Source: Zychaea mexicana (lineage: Eukaryota > Mucoromycota > Mucoromycetes > Mucorales > Lichtheimiaceae). From it: DNA of 64,000 nt. The position numbers and the translations under genes were made by a program. This document shows, in pieces, positions 44,549-56,750 of the stretch (position 1 is the stretch's first letter; the number at the start of each line of letters is the position of its first letter). Under the pieces are notes generated by a model that was not told where the DNA came from, did no database searches, and saw nothing but the letters and a program-made list of their open reading frames with translations. The stretch covers positions 434,001-498,000 of the forward strand of contig NW_026516669.1 in the NCBI RefSeq assembly GCF_025766255.1. Direction: 5' to 3'.

Positions 44549-46590
44549 TTATGATGGTGGAGAGGAAGAAGAAGCAGCGGGGCACATGAGGTTCCACAGT
44601 AAGAGATTTTCAATATTCACAACACTCCGTTTGGTATACGCCGAGCCAGATGCGACGCAAGTGTTGTCCTCCATCCCGAGCCGATGAACATCCCAGAGTA
44701 ATACATTACTTCGCTCCGAAGCAAGCAGCTTGACAGCCTGTCTAATCACAGTAGCAAACGCACGGCTACGACCACTGTTCCACGAAGTCCCGTGCACATT
44801 GCCACAGCAGAAATACTGCGGTGTGCGGACAATGATGGTCTGGTCTGAATAAATTTCGTTTAGTAGGAATGACGTCAACTCCATAAATGAGTTCCAGAAT
44901 TGCCGTGGTGTCATCCGGCTCAAGGGAATGTCGTCATTGCCCAAGCTCAAGAGCACAATGTTTGCGCGTGGAAGCTCTGATATGCGTTGTTTGACCCTGT
45001 CTTGCCAGTCGTCCAACGTGATGCTGCCGATTGGATTAAAATGGAAGGCGATATCGTCGTGCCAGGTGTCGCGAATAAGCAGCGGCTCGTTGGTATCGGT
45101 TCCCCAGACATCGTTGTCACCCTCGCTGTCATCGTTACAGATGCACCGTGGTTGTCCCTCGTCGTTGCTACTGCTGTCATCGTTACTCGTTGGTTTCTCG
45201 CTACACCAGCTTGGTGTACTAAAGGCTTTCAAGTTTCTATGGGGAGGAAGAACATGAGCGGGGCCGAACGAACAAGTAATATATTTCAGCATCATTACCG
45301 TTTCATGTTGTTGTCACCCCAGACATGGAAAGTCTTGCCTTCCAAACACTGGATGGCTTGGCTGGTGCTGATGTAATCCATGCGACACTGGTCGGGGACA
45401 AACAAGCGGTCATCTACCACATGATCTTCCTGCGCATCGCCAAACATGCCGTAGAAATCCAACGGGTGCAGCCGCTGGTATTCTGTCTTGTTGATCCAGC
45501 TGCTACCGGTGCTAATGTATCCGTTGCACGACGGCTTCAGCGACTTGTCGATCCCTGCTGCAGCGTTGACGATTAAGCTGTTGTGAGAGGTATAGTGGAA
45601 CGGACGGTAAGGGTGGTATATCGGCGTTTCCCAGAAGTACGAGCGATATTCGGTGGTGCTTTCGAGCTGGTAGACGTCGGGATGAGCGAAATAGACCGAG
45701 CTGTAGTAGACGTTGCTGTGCTTGTCGTGCTGTTCAAGTGTGATAGGGACCTTAACCATATCGCCAACTGCATGAATCGTTATGCTGTCAGCTGGTGCAA
45801 AGTGTTGTTCTGGTCGTATGGCGGACACAGCCGGAATGGGACCGAGCTATAATTTTTTCCAAGTCGTTTTAAAAATAACCCAGTAAGCAAACCTGCAAGT
45901 GAATTCTTTGTTGGGGGTGGAGGGGCGGTGAAGCGCAGAGAATAGGGCTCCAGGAAGTATGACTGGTTATCTCGTCCTCTCTATCTCTCTCCTACATAGT
46001 AGAGATAGAGATAGAGATAGAGGTGGAGGTGAAACTTATTATATACTCAAACGTACCATGACGACGACGCATACACTATCTCCAGCAGCGATCGTCACGT
46101 CTTTTGAGGTGTAGTTGCCCTCGGGCTTCATGAACATGGCCTTGGAGACCCAGCCATCCCAGTGTTCTCTATCTGATACTCTGTCGTCATCGTCATAACC
46201 ATAATCAGTAATGAGATGGAAGAATAAAACAAAGCAGAGTTGCTCACAGTGTTGTTAGTTTCTTTTGTTCCCATTCCTACAACGATAATGATCTCCCTTA
46301 TACACTACTGGTATAAGCACATACAGCCAGGTAAAGTCAACATTGCTACAGATGGCTTCAGAGGAGTTTCCCTCGGTATATTTCCATGAGGGAGGTGGAG
46401 GCGATGCGTTTACTCGGTGTGGCTGTTGTTGTTGCTGTTGCTGAAGAGGTGGTGGAGGTTGTAAGTCATTGACAGGCAGCGGCGTTTCGAATTTATAAGT
46501 AGCGTGTCGAAAATAGGTGAGCGAGAATAGGAGGGTTAGCAGAACAATGACGAGGACGATGTTGTGCCTCTGTAGTGCTGAAGCGTACAT
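44549..46590 (-). CDS. NXPE/PC-esterase-like type II membrane protein of the SGNH fold
   Basis: Four exons, 46590-46325, 46168-46057, 45846-45299 and 45236-44549, give 537 residues. A short cytosolic end precedes one signal-anchor helix (NIVLVIVLLTLLFSLTYF). A proline/glutamine linker and an Ig-like part (KDVTIAAGDSVCVVVM, VPITLEQHDKHSNVYYSSVYF) follow, then a catalytic-type region. SGNH blocks are recognisable: CLEGKTFHVWGDNNMKRNL (block I), VLLSLGNDD (block III, G-x-N-D) and LLLWDVHRLG (block V, D-x-H). The order Ig-like then SGNH and the text around block I recall animal NXPE proteins. In block I the nucleophile serine of GDS is asparagine (GDN). Probably a Golgi or surface protein acting on glycans; activity is uncertain. 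Confidence 0.65.
45976..46023. repeat. Inverted GATAGA/TCTATC repeat in an intron
   Basis: In the second intron of the NXPE-like gene, CTCTCTATCTCTCTC is followed after about ten bases by GAGATAGAGATAGAGATAG, which would pair as a hairpin in the transcript. Confidence 0.7.
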
Positions 46591-49500
46591 GGTTCTTCTG
46601 CTAGTCTCAGCCTTTCTTTATGTTTTTGAATAGAGAGAAGAAAAGAAAAGGAAGGAAAAAGGAAGAAGCAACGAGACGAAACGAGACGATTTGAGGGGAG
46701 GGAGAGTTGCAGCCCCACTTGACGCTAATGTGCTTTCGGAGATTGCTTGCGAGGTTATGTGCGCCCGGAGCGGAGAAAACTAGCCATTTGGACCATCCCC
46801 TTATTCGCACAAAGAAAAAAAAAGATCGACGGGTTGGACGAAAGGGTTGGTTGCACAACAAACAACAACAACAACAAGGTTCACCACAGCAACTGTTAAT
46901 TACTCGCAATAAACTAGCTTTTAGCAATACTGCAAGAGAGTGAGCGCATCGTCGTCCCAAAACAGACAATGGCCAATCTCCAAGGTGCAAATTTATTTGG
47001 AATTATCTTTGATGTAGCAGCATGCTATTATTATCGGGGCCGCTGCGTCTTCTAACTATATTTTGAGTGATACCATATATGGGCATTTTACCGCAACAGC
47101 TGCAAAAGAGAGCGCACCACTTTTTTTTTTAGCTTCTTTCATTTTGGGCATGGTTGGAACAAATATTTTATTATCGCACAGATTGCTTAGCGAAACTTCT
47201 TTTTTGCTTGTAACACTCAATCGTCTGTATTATTAAAGAAAAGGCTTCTATCTGGTTATGATTGAGAAGATGTGCCAAGGAGATGTAGAGTAAGAAGGGG
47301 CGAAACAGCATTCTCTGATTTTCTTCGTGTATGATCTATTTGGGTAACTGCGATTGTCCTCATGATTTCTAAAATAAACATACTTCTTCTTATTGCTTCT
47401 TCTCTATAACTGATGCCGTCATCTGCTGATACTGCTAATAGAAAGCAACGCAACGGTACTTTATCATTTTTGTTCAAAAACTTACATGAGACATATGTAA
47501 AAACCTTGTGCTTCCTGGCACGGGGAAAGAAAATAGGAGGGGAACATCATCATCGCCGTCTCTCGGCTCACCTATCTGTAACACAGCAACAAGATTTCTT
47601 TTCGACCTCGAGTACTCCTCCGCCATCATCCCACGTCTTATATTGTTCACGATTCCATCTAGATCCCTGCCAGTATTACTGTCGGTCAGCCATAATATGC
47701 ATACAACATCATCTATCAGATAATTGTCTAGAAATCTGCTGCCGCAGTTCATCTATCATATCATGCATTATTTGTAACCCTTATTTATGATACATGTCCG
47801 GCGCTATTATGCCAATGCTCTTGATCACGTTATACAGTAGTAAGTTTTAATTTGTGGCAGTTCCAATCATCACATCGTTGGTTTTTGATAGCATATGGTT
47901 GATGTACTTCACGTGAGTGAATCAGCGAGTATTGGATATCCCAAACGGTATTACCGTCCAGTAGAGTAAATTTTACAGTGTGAATACGCAATAATAAAGC
48001 TTGAAGTTATGATTTTCCTGGAGAGGAGAGCTACCTGATGGAGGACTGAATTTTGGGAATTGGTCTCAGGCTTCAAAGCTGTTCCCAACATATGATAAAT
48101 ACAGTACTTGCTTTCTGTTCGAGCACCACCACCACCTCCCTTCACCTGCACAAGGGCTTTCCTGTTCCGTTTTGGAAAATCTGCAGAAAAGTCTGCAAAA
48201 CTTTAATCACAGGTTTCCAATTATATGTAGAATAAATTCGGCTTCGGCAAGCCAAATACTGTTTTAGCTGCCACTGGATTAAAACGTCGATTAGCGCATG
48301 CCGTTCTTGATGGTCTTACAGCTTGCATTTTGTAATCTGAGTATCGTTTCATGCGCGAATGATAGCTCAGCATGCAGTTGGCCATTTGACACGATACTTC
48401 TTGACATCTGGACTTTCGCGGCTATCGCAGTTATTCTAAATTTAGAGTAACAATAATAATGGTCAAACTAAGTAAGTGATGTGTATAAATAAACATATAT
48501 CTCAGCTACGTTTTTAAAACAATGAATCCAATCACATACATCTTTTTTTATCTTTGATGCCGGTAACCCTATATGTGAAGGTGGTTGAGGATCACCTTTT
48601 CGGACACACCGCCAGTGATACCAAGCGTGTTTGGAATCATACGCTGCTTGGTGGCAAGTGGTCTAGAACTGCAAGTACTTCTTCTTTATATTCTCATTGT
48701 TATACAAAATACTGACGCTTATGTGCTTCCCTTGACGATGGGACGCAAGTGAAACAGTGGCACAGTAAACCTTAGCCTAGTTGACTATGGCATGCGCACG
48801 GCAATCAAACCCTTTGTCCAAGGGAAACGGGTACAGTAGTTGTCTCATTACCTCGACAGTTTTTACACCCTGGCGCCGAAATTTCAAAGTAAGTTGTACT
48901 TCGTAAGAGAGCCGATTGCTGCTTTGGAGTTTCGTAAGCGATACGATCAGTTTTTGCTTATAGGTCTTTAAATACACTTGCGATGGCTTGTAGCTCTCGT
49001 TCACTTTTATTCACCGACGGTGGCGACTCTTGTTCTTGGGTTGATCAGGATAATGATGCTGATGAAACGGTAAGGAGATGCGTTGGGGTAGTGGAATTAG
49101 TTAAAATCTGATTTTTAGTTATTGCCCGGCAAGAACCACTTACTGATTCGGAAACTGCTTGGTAATTCATTCAGTATCGATACAACAGCATGCGCGAATT
49201 GCCTGGTAATACAAATCAAAGCAGTAGCATAATACACCAGTGTGATTTATAGATATAGTACCCGTTTTATCACCAATGCTATTAGATGAGGCTTTTGCCC
49301 CAATACGTTACTCGAAGGTCTGTCTCATCTGGAATCCAAGATAGTGCAGAGGAATTTTTTTCACTGCCTTTATTCTAAAGGTTGCTGTACCAGTTTGCGT
49401 ATCCGATACATTTTGTTATTAGTAGAGGACAAAGTCAATCCAGGTATAACCTCGCACCTTTGCCTTTAACTATAAGCCTTGACAGAGACTAACTCATTGG

Positions 49501-50476
49501 CTCATATACGCACACGCACATTCAGATCAGCGTATTATCGAAAATCTATTATTCAATATGTTCTATCACCATATCATATGTATTTGTGAGCAGCGACAGC
49601 ATTTCTCTTTACCAAGTGAAAAAAAAACAGATTATTACGTATATAAAACACAACTTTACTTATAAAATATAGTGAACAAGCTAGTATCTACTACCATTAC
49701 TGGTGCTATCGTGCAGGCGTCGTCAAGGGGGCAAATGCCAGTCCCAACCAAAATCACATAAACTAGTAACCATTGTATTTCAAGACTTCTTGAGTAATGT
49801 AAACTTCAAAACAGTACATAATAGCATCATTCCATCAGTAGCATGTTGACTTGTACGTATGCATCCACGTATGTAGTTTTTGAAAGACATGTATTATGAG
49901 GGGAGGATAACCACCAACACACACCAGCTGCAAGTTTCATTCCCAACTGGAACAAAGAACAAGATCGTCTAGGATACCGCGCAGCTCGTGTATAGTATGA
50001 CATTTTAACATCTAACCGAGAATGCAGCTTTGTCTTTCTGGCCCTATCGTCACTTGGCAAATTTATATGCACATAGCAGGTCTCAGCAAGTTATACTACC
50101 AGTTATTTAACAGCGGTGGCACTGTATTTATCCAATGCAGATACGCATTTTGCTCGCTCGTTATTTAGTTTTTGAGAAACGATGTAGCCAATGATGAAAA
50201 ATGACTATCATTCTTTGTTAAAAAAAAGGATCCAACTCTTTCTCTGTATCTAAAGCTATTGCCATCCATAATAAAAAGAATTAAAGAGTCGCATCTATAT
50301 TATAAAAGGACTTGGAAACATGCCAAACATTTTGCTCGATCACAACGCGTATGATTGTACGATTAGTTTTTAGCTCATGTTTCTGGGCATACGATCGCCA
50401 AAGCATTAAATTCCAACTTTCCAAAACCCGACGATCTCTGTGTTGGCAGCAGTTCATATAGGGTGCAAAGACAAAA
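46591..50476. other. Gene-poor 3.9-kb stretch with exon-like islands
   Basis: No complete gene was found. Short islands read like exons: 48558-48715 plus (VKVVEDHLFGHTASDTKRVW), 48990-49070 plus (SLFTDGGDSCSWVDQDNDAD), 49119-49200 plus (LLPGKNHLLIRKLLGNSFSI) and 49255-49320 plus. The last three have plausible GT/AG flanks. None matches a known family, and stops interrupt any simple model. They may be parts of a decayed gene. A purine-rich tract upstream of the NXPE-like gene lies at 46630-46700. Confidence 0.35.
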
Positions 50477-51578
50477 ATGGCAGAAGACACGATCGATGAA
50501 CCAATTGCAACATCAACACAAACATCACAAACCGAAACACAACCATCGCCGAATTCAGGCGAAAAGACGCCCGACAATCAACCGCGTCCACTTCCAAACT
50601 CGATCGAGATTGGTGACACTTTAGACGACCTCGAATACCATCAAGGTCTTGCAGAGATTGCAGAGACAAATCAGATAACACAATCTTGGAGCGATTTACA
50701 AGTAGCAATAAAAAATGCAATACTTCAGGTGCTTAGATCTACAATCGCATTTCATTTCCTTCCTTTTTCGTTATAAGTTCTACAATCTTATAGTGCACAC
50801 TGATTCTTTTTTCTTGGCTTTAGCAATGCGAACTTATTGAAAAGAAAGAACCCGCACCAGAAGAGTGGGCAAACATCGAGAGTATCAAAACTAATATTTT
50901 GCACAGCCTCGAGAATCATGAAAGGTATAGCCTTGTATAGAATAATTGATAATGGATAGGTCGAATAAGGTATGCCATGAAGATAGCTAAGTATGCTGCG
51001 ATTACATAGACCACCCTTCACGGTTCAACGATTATGCGAGTTGGTGATCGATCCTCGAAAACATTATCGAATGTTTCTAAAATACATAAATGCAATCGAA
51101 AAGGTAAGTATAACTGCACTTTGTATGTATGGAGAAGATGTATGAAGCACACAGACAGAATTCGAATCCTCATCAAGCGGTATGGTTTTATTTGTGTGTG
51201 ATTTAGGTCCTTTTGGTAACATCAACATGGGATGATTTTGTGGAACATTCAGGCACCAATGGAGTAAGCGAAGTACCAACATCCTTGAGCGAAGGATTAT
51301 TTGCAACAGAAGATAGCATGATCAATGGTGTGGAGCTGGAACCGATCACCTTTGAAAACAACAGCAGCAGCAACGATGAAGATGGCGATGACGACGATAG
51401 CAATAATGACAAGGACAAGGAATATGCCACTATGAGTGAAGGCAATGGTACTCCTCCCAGTAACGACGACAAAAATGACAGCAGTATTAGCGACAACGAC
51501 GACATCAGCAGCAGCAGTAGTAATTTAGACAATAAAGATAACAACAATGGGCCAACCGCCATGGATGTAGATGGATGA
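50477..51578 (+). CDS. PSY4: Protein phosphatase 4 regulatory subunit 2 (PPP4R2/Psy4)
   Basis: Four exons, 50477-50728, 50824-50924, 51010-51103 and 51207-51578, give 272 residues. The PPP4R2 core is recognised by TNILHSLENHERPPFTVQRL and CELVIDPRKHYRMFLKYINAIEKVLLV. The last two thirds of the final exon is acidic, Asn/Asp/Ser-rich low complexity (NNSSSNDEDGDDDD and so on), as in family members, where this tail is disordered. The N-terminus is Thr/Pro-rich. Psy4 targets PP4 catalytic subunit (Pph3) to DNA-damage substrates such as phospho-H2A and Rad53. All three introns are 85-103 nt. Confidence 0.92.
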
Positions 51579-53218
51579 TATGTACGCATCAACAACAATT
51601 AACAGCAACAACCAAAAAGTACCTTTTAAGACACAACGGGCCGATAGATATAGGAGGAAGAAGGAAAAGGAAAAGCCTATCCTTGGAATCGGCTATTGAC
51701 TCGGTCACAAAGCAAATACACATCTTTTTTATTGTTTAAGGATTATCTGTCATACGATAACAACAACAAGGATTACTGCTGCGGATATTGTTGATGTGCT
51801 TTATTCTGAGGGGGGTACTGTTTGGAAGGGAGGTAGGAGAGATGGCAAGAGCAAAAAAAGCATCGGCACAAGAACAGGCATTATTGAACATCATCCGTAA
51901 TGAAGGGATTTGTTGTTTGATAGCAGGATACAACACATATGTGAGTTATCAATGGTGACAACAACATGGAGCGGGGTGCATTGTCCAATTTAATGGTGAA
52001 AGTATGCTACTGGTAGCAGCGTAGTATTTGTTATAGCAGGACCGAGTTATGCACAGTTATGAATCTGCATGTCACTCTAGAAATATGGAAGGGGGGAGGG
52101 AAAGGAGAGAGCACAGGCCAGGTCAACAATGGCTGCTCTACTCTCGTTATATTCCCCCAACCTATCTTCACCCAGGGAGACCTACTCTCTTTTACACACT
52201 TGCAGCAAGCTTAGTTGTGGCGTGCTCTATTATGCGCGTGACCAAAGGTGCACTCTATATCATATATTATAAGGTGATTTGGATAGCAACGAGCAATGAT
52301 CCACAATATTTAAAGAAGATTGGCCATGCAAAATTTGCCAAAAATGTCTTAATTGAAATGTGGACCCTTGCTTGCTGCATCAATGAGGAAAGGGAAGGAG
52401 CAGGATAGCAACGGTAAGTGTCTTTCTGTAGATACAAACATTTGTCTGTACATGTGTACATTATGTACAATGTAATGCGTGCGTGTGCTTCTGTGTATGT
52501 GTGCGTGTACAAATCATAATCGAAATAAATAATAAAGATATCATTAATAGGAACCGATACAAACACATTAGAGCAAGAAACAGAAAGAGCAAGAGAAGAT
52601 AGCACCCAAAGGAGAAGATTTTTCTTGGGGTTTGTTGGGAGTAGTATACAACAGAAACAGCATAATCATTGTCACTGTTAGATGCCATGTTTTAAGAACA
52701 AAACAAAAGAATTTTCCTGACCCTACACCCACTACATCATCCTTATTCATTTTTCTTATAGGGTGCGTGTAAGAGACGGCATATACAAACATTACACACA
52801 CACACGCAACAAAAAGAGTAGCAGCACTCCCTATACCCGTGAGATGCGCCTAGAAGAATAATAGATACTGATTGCTAACACTACCAATTGCCCGTGCGGC
52901 TTGCATGAACGCGGCAAGAAGTTGTTAAGTTCCGATCGATCCCATTCCTTTAATATTTCCGCCAGAAAAAGAAAAGAAAAAAGAGAGAGAGGGCAACAGC
53001 ATTTCCCAACTATTACCTTTTCAACTTTTATTTTTATTTGCTTTGCTAGGCGCTCTTCTATTCCAATTGCTCTTTTTTGAGAAGAATAGCAGCAACGAAC
53101 TACTACAACCACTGCTGCTGCCGCTTTTACACCCTATTCCCCACAATAGTAGCAACGACAACAAAAGTACAATTTAGACAGACCAAACTATAAAGGGCCA
53201 CTCACAATTTTTCTTGTC
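51579..53218. other. Intergenic stretch upstream of the HHCC-domain gene
   Basis: 1.6 kb without a recognised gene. A purine-rich tract at 51650-51675 and a TG/TA-rich stretch at 52440-52510 are present. The long region fits an extended promoter for the regulator that starts at 53219. Confidence 0.4.
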
Positions 53219-54698
53219 ATGAATTCGCCTTTACAACAAACATCTCAGCCTCCTTTCACCGGCTACGGTTTTGAAAGCGGCAGATTCTTCTCTCAGCAAT
53301 CGACCCCTCCAGACGAACCGTTTGACGATGAGAACCAGCTTCCAACACCGGCTGAATTCGACGCTATCGTAAACAACTATCTCAATAACCTCAGTCCCAA
53401 AAAACGTGACAAAGCACTGGTCGATCAACAGCGCTACCAGCTTATCCAACAGGTCCTCAAGGATCCACGAAACACCGCCATTTCAACTGCCCAATTTCGC
53501 TTTTGGGTAAAAAAGATGTTCCAGCTCCAGCCTGGCACCATTGATCTGGTCTGTCATGATAGCAAGCCTGTTGCGATGAAGGAACAGATCTATTCAATAT
53601 TAGTCAGGGCACACAGAGAAGCACATCACGGCGGTCGGGACAAAACATCTGCCCTGGTAAAGTTGTTGGGACCTAGCTCGTTAGTTTTTGAAATATATAC
53701 AAATACCAGAATTTCTTTTACAGCGACAGCGATAAAACAGGTCATAAACGAGATTGTTAACTTGGTTTCGATCTATTTCTACCACTGCTTACTACTAGGT
53801 GAGGCGAAAGTTCTCTTGGATACCCAAAGAACTCGTTGCCAGATTTGTGCGACATTGTCCTTTTTGCATAACTCGTCGTAATGGCGGTCAAAGTCCCGGT
53901 GTATTCACGCATAAATCCGCAACAAGCAGTCTGCGATATACCGCCAGCCACAGCTTTGCTAGTTTCGATGCCAGCACAGCAGCGGCGGCAGCGGCGGCGG
54001 CGGCGGCAGCAGCAGCAGCCACTGCTCCACCTATACTATGCACACCGTCGATGCAAGAAGACAGTGACATTTCGTCGTCTGGCCCACCATCAACAGAAAA
54101 CGGCTATGATGCATCACCGCAGTATATCTCTTCTTCCAGCTCACCGCCACGACGCCCTTTTCTATATGACAGAGACGAGGAAGAACTGCTACGTAGTTAT
54201 CAGTATGCCTCATCAACATCGCCGTTACAGCGGTTGAGTACACAGCATCCATTAATCACTGGATTCAGTCCGCGTCACATCTTATCAGAACACAGCCAGC
54301 ACCATCAGCATAGCCAACAGCCTCAACAGCAGCCCCAACACCAGCAACACCAACAGCCGCAACAACATCATCATCAAGAACAACAACCGCAAGTACATCA
54401 GCAACAGCAACAGCAACAATCAGCGCCTCAATCACCTATGTTTTATCACAGTCCAGCGAATTACATGGGATACTACTATCCAAATGTTCTGGGTATCGCT
54501 CCTTGTGACAGCAGCAACAATAACAATAACACTCCAACATTCTTACGTGCTCCAGGGGCAGGGGAAACAGCGGATATACTTGCTCACCAAGAAGATCACC
54601 AACCGTATCACTTGTCTGCGCCATCCACGAACCATTTCATGCCTTATACTTCTAATGACGACAATAATGCCACAAACTTACTGCCAGCTTATGACTAA
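53219..54698 (+). CDS. HHCC integrase-type zinc-binding protein, probable domesticated retroelement module
   Basis: Two exons, 53219-53656 and 53799-54698, give 445 residues; the 142-nt intron falls inside the zinc module. A conserved N-terminal block (PTPAEFDAIVNNYLNNLSPK, FRFWVKKMFQLQP) is followed by ILVRAHREAHHGGRDKT and FVRHCPFC. His132, His136, Cys166 and Cys169 give the H-x3-H-x29-C-x2-C of retroviral and Ty3/Gypsy integrase N-terminal domains. No DDE core follows. Instead the C-terminal half is low complexity: poly-Ala, then long Gln/His runs, then Asn-rich, as in transcriptional regulators. The protein is probably nuclear. Its exact role is unknown. Confidence 0.75.
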
Positions 54699-55198
54699 TT
54701 TTTAAGTACTCCCCTCCTTACTAACATAATAACGATAATACCCACCCTCACTGCACTCTGAATCACCCTGTTCTCACATATACAAGCGCACACACACATT
54801 AATGAAGAAAAATCGATTAAAGAGAGTCTCTTTTTTATATATATACGTGCATTTATATATATTTATATATAATATTTTGTTGTGGATTTCCCAACTCTTT
54901 TTGATAATAAAGCAAAAAAAAAGAAAAAAAAAGTTCAGAGGACTATACATAGTAAATTCGCCGAGATGGTTCTGTGTAACTTCTGGCGCAAACTGTACTA
55001 GCGGGGTAGAGATATGGTTTGTGGAGAGCAGGGCAGCTGGTTTAAATATGATGGAGAGGGGGCGGGGGTAAATACAATGGAATTTAGGAATAAGGTAGTG
55101 GTAGGTAGAAGAAGAGCGGTACACAAGGACACACAACACACACACACAAGGCAGAATAAGAAGGAAACTTGTACTACAAAAAAAAGACAACTGTACTA
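54699..55198. other. Convergent 3' region
   Basis: 500 bp between the HHCC gene and the WOPR gene, which converge. AT-rich with TATATA-rich DNA at 54835-54875 and A runs; no coding signal. Confidence 0.45.
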
Positions 55199-56750
55199 CT
55201 ACAACTGCATCTCAAAATCATTCCAGCCAGATCCTAACAGGTAGTTAGGATCCAACATGAAGGCATTAGAGATAATTTCAGATCGCATGGGGATAGCAGA
55301 GTGGTTAACAGCATGCAGTGACGTTGAGTAGAACAAGTGCTGATGAGGGTTTTGGTCCTGTCGGTCTAGGTGGTAGCTGCCGTAAAGGCCAGCAGGACCG
55401 CCCATGGGTGGGAACGATGTGCCAACGCCGTACGATACGTGGAAGTCGCCAGGATTGTCTATTGATAATGACGGGGTTCGGCTGGGTTATACTTCGTGAT
55501 GGTTACAAGATTTTGTTTCTATTTACTTACCATCAGCAAGCCGTTGTGGTTGCTGCTGTGCTTGCGGTGGTGGTTGCTCCACATGAGGTTGTGGTTGTGG
55601 TTGTGTAGTAACATATGCGTTGGCATGTTCATGATGCTGCTGCTGCTGCTGGTGTTGTTGTTGTTGCACCGCTGCTGCTGCTGCTGCTGCTGCTGCCGCT
55701 TGGGCTGCTTTACTGCGACCGCAAATACAGCCATCAGGGGCTGGTGCTGGTGCAGCAGCAGTTGTAGGTGATGGAGTCATGTTACTTGACATGTTGGTGC
55801 TAGAGCTGCTGATGCTGCTAGAACTCGATATGCTGCTCGTGCTATTTCCCCGATACGTTCTAGGCTGTTGCTGCTGCTGCTGCTGCTGTTGCTGCATTGG
55901 CATGAACCGTCGTTTCTGTCGGAGCGCAGATCGTTCCAAGTTCAGCTCGATAACGTCGTCTTTCCGTCTGTCTGTTGATAATGGCGGAACGGAGGGTGGC
56001 GTTTGTTGCCGTTGCTGCTGTTGCTGAGGAGGAGTAGGAGGTATAACATCCAGGAACAAGGGGATTCTGAAATTCTGGCGCAGCAGCAGCTCGGGTGAGA
56101 TTTCCAGGCGTGCCAATGCGGGCATGTTAGAAGGGGTCTGCAGGCGCTCGTTGAGGACGTCGTCTTTGCTGTAGTAGCTAATAAGATGCTGTTGGACGCC
56201 GTTGACGACGATGGACATGGATTTTTTGATCAGGCCGTTTCGTTTGAAGCGGTAGCTGTTGGTCAGCGATCCGACTAATGCGCGCTCGCGTTGGCGTTCA
56301 GTTAGATTTTGGCATGGAGTGCGTGCGCTGTCGTTCTGGGGCGCCCGCTTATCCAGTTCTCGATAGACTAAAAAGTTGCCTAGGATACGTGAAGGGCTCC
56401 AGACCAGGCCATCGGTCCAGCGCTTGATGCCTTTTTTTTTTATTATTTGTCATTTTAGTAAAAATAAATACAGCCGATTTCTTGCTTGATTGGGAACGAA
56501 AGCGGATGTGATGGGCGATAGGCGAAAGAAGAAAAAAAGAAGGAAAGAAAACAGAAGAGTTATACGTTTATTTACCGCTCTCGTGTTCATCAAAGCAAAA
56601 GACAGCCCCACTTTGAACGAGCTGGCGTTCTTTTTCCTGCAGTCTGCGGCTGACACGGGGCAACAGGCCTCGTCGACAGGCTTCGAGTATGATAAGTGAG
56701 TCTCGAGTCGTTTCAATGTAGCCATGAAACGTCTTGTCCGTGGTCGACAT
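55199..56750 (-). CDS. Gti1/Pac2 (WOPR) family transcription factor
   Basis: Three exons, 56750-56576, 56430-55531 and 55458-55199, give 444 residues. Both halves of the WOPR DNA-binding domain are present. WOPRa is FHGYIETTRDSLIILEACRR through FCFDEHESG-IKRWTDGLVWSPSR. WOPRb is LTNSYRFKRNGLIKKSMSIV through HLISYYSKDDV, separated by the usual variable linker (LDKRAPQNDSARTP). The C-terminal half is Gln-, Ser- and Ala-rich. Relatives Wor1, Ryp1, Sge1 and Pac2 control morphology, dimorphism or sexual development. An in-frame TGA six bases before the ATG fixes the start. The first intron ends in a run of ten A before its AG, with no pyrimidine tract. A CAA/CAG repeat lies in the 5' leader. Confidence 0.92.

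Noticed and set aside
48777..49004. 75-codon minus-strand frame
   Set aside because: No family, no linked exons, and it overlaps plus-strand exon-like islands.
51150..51180. B-box-like word AATTCGAATCC suggesting a tRNA gene
   Set aside because: No A box, no cloverleaf arms, and it lies within an intron of PPP4R2.
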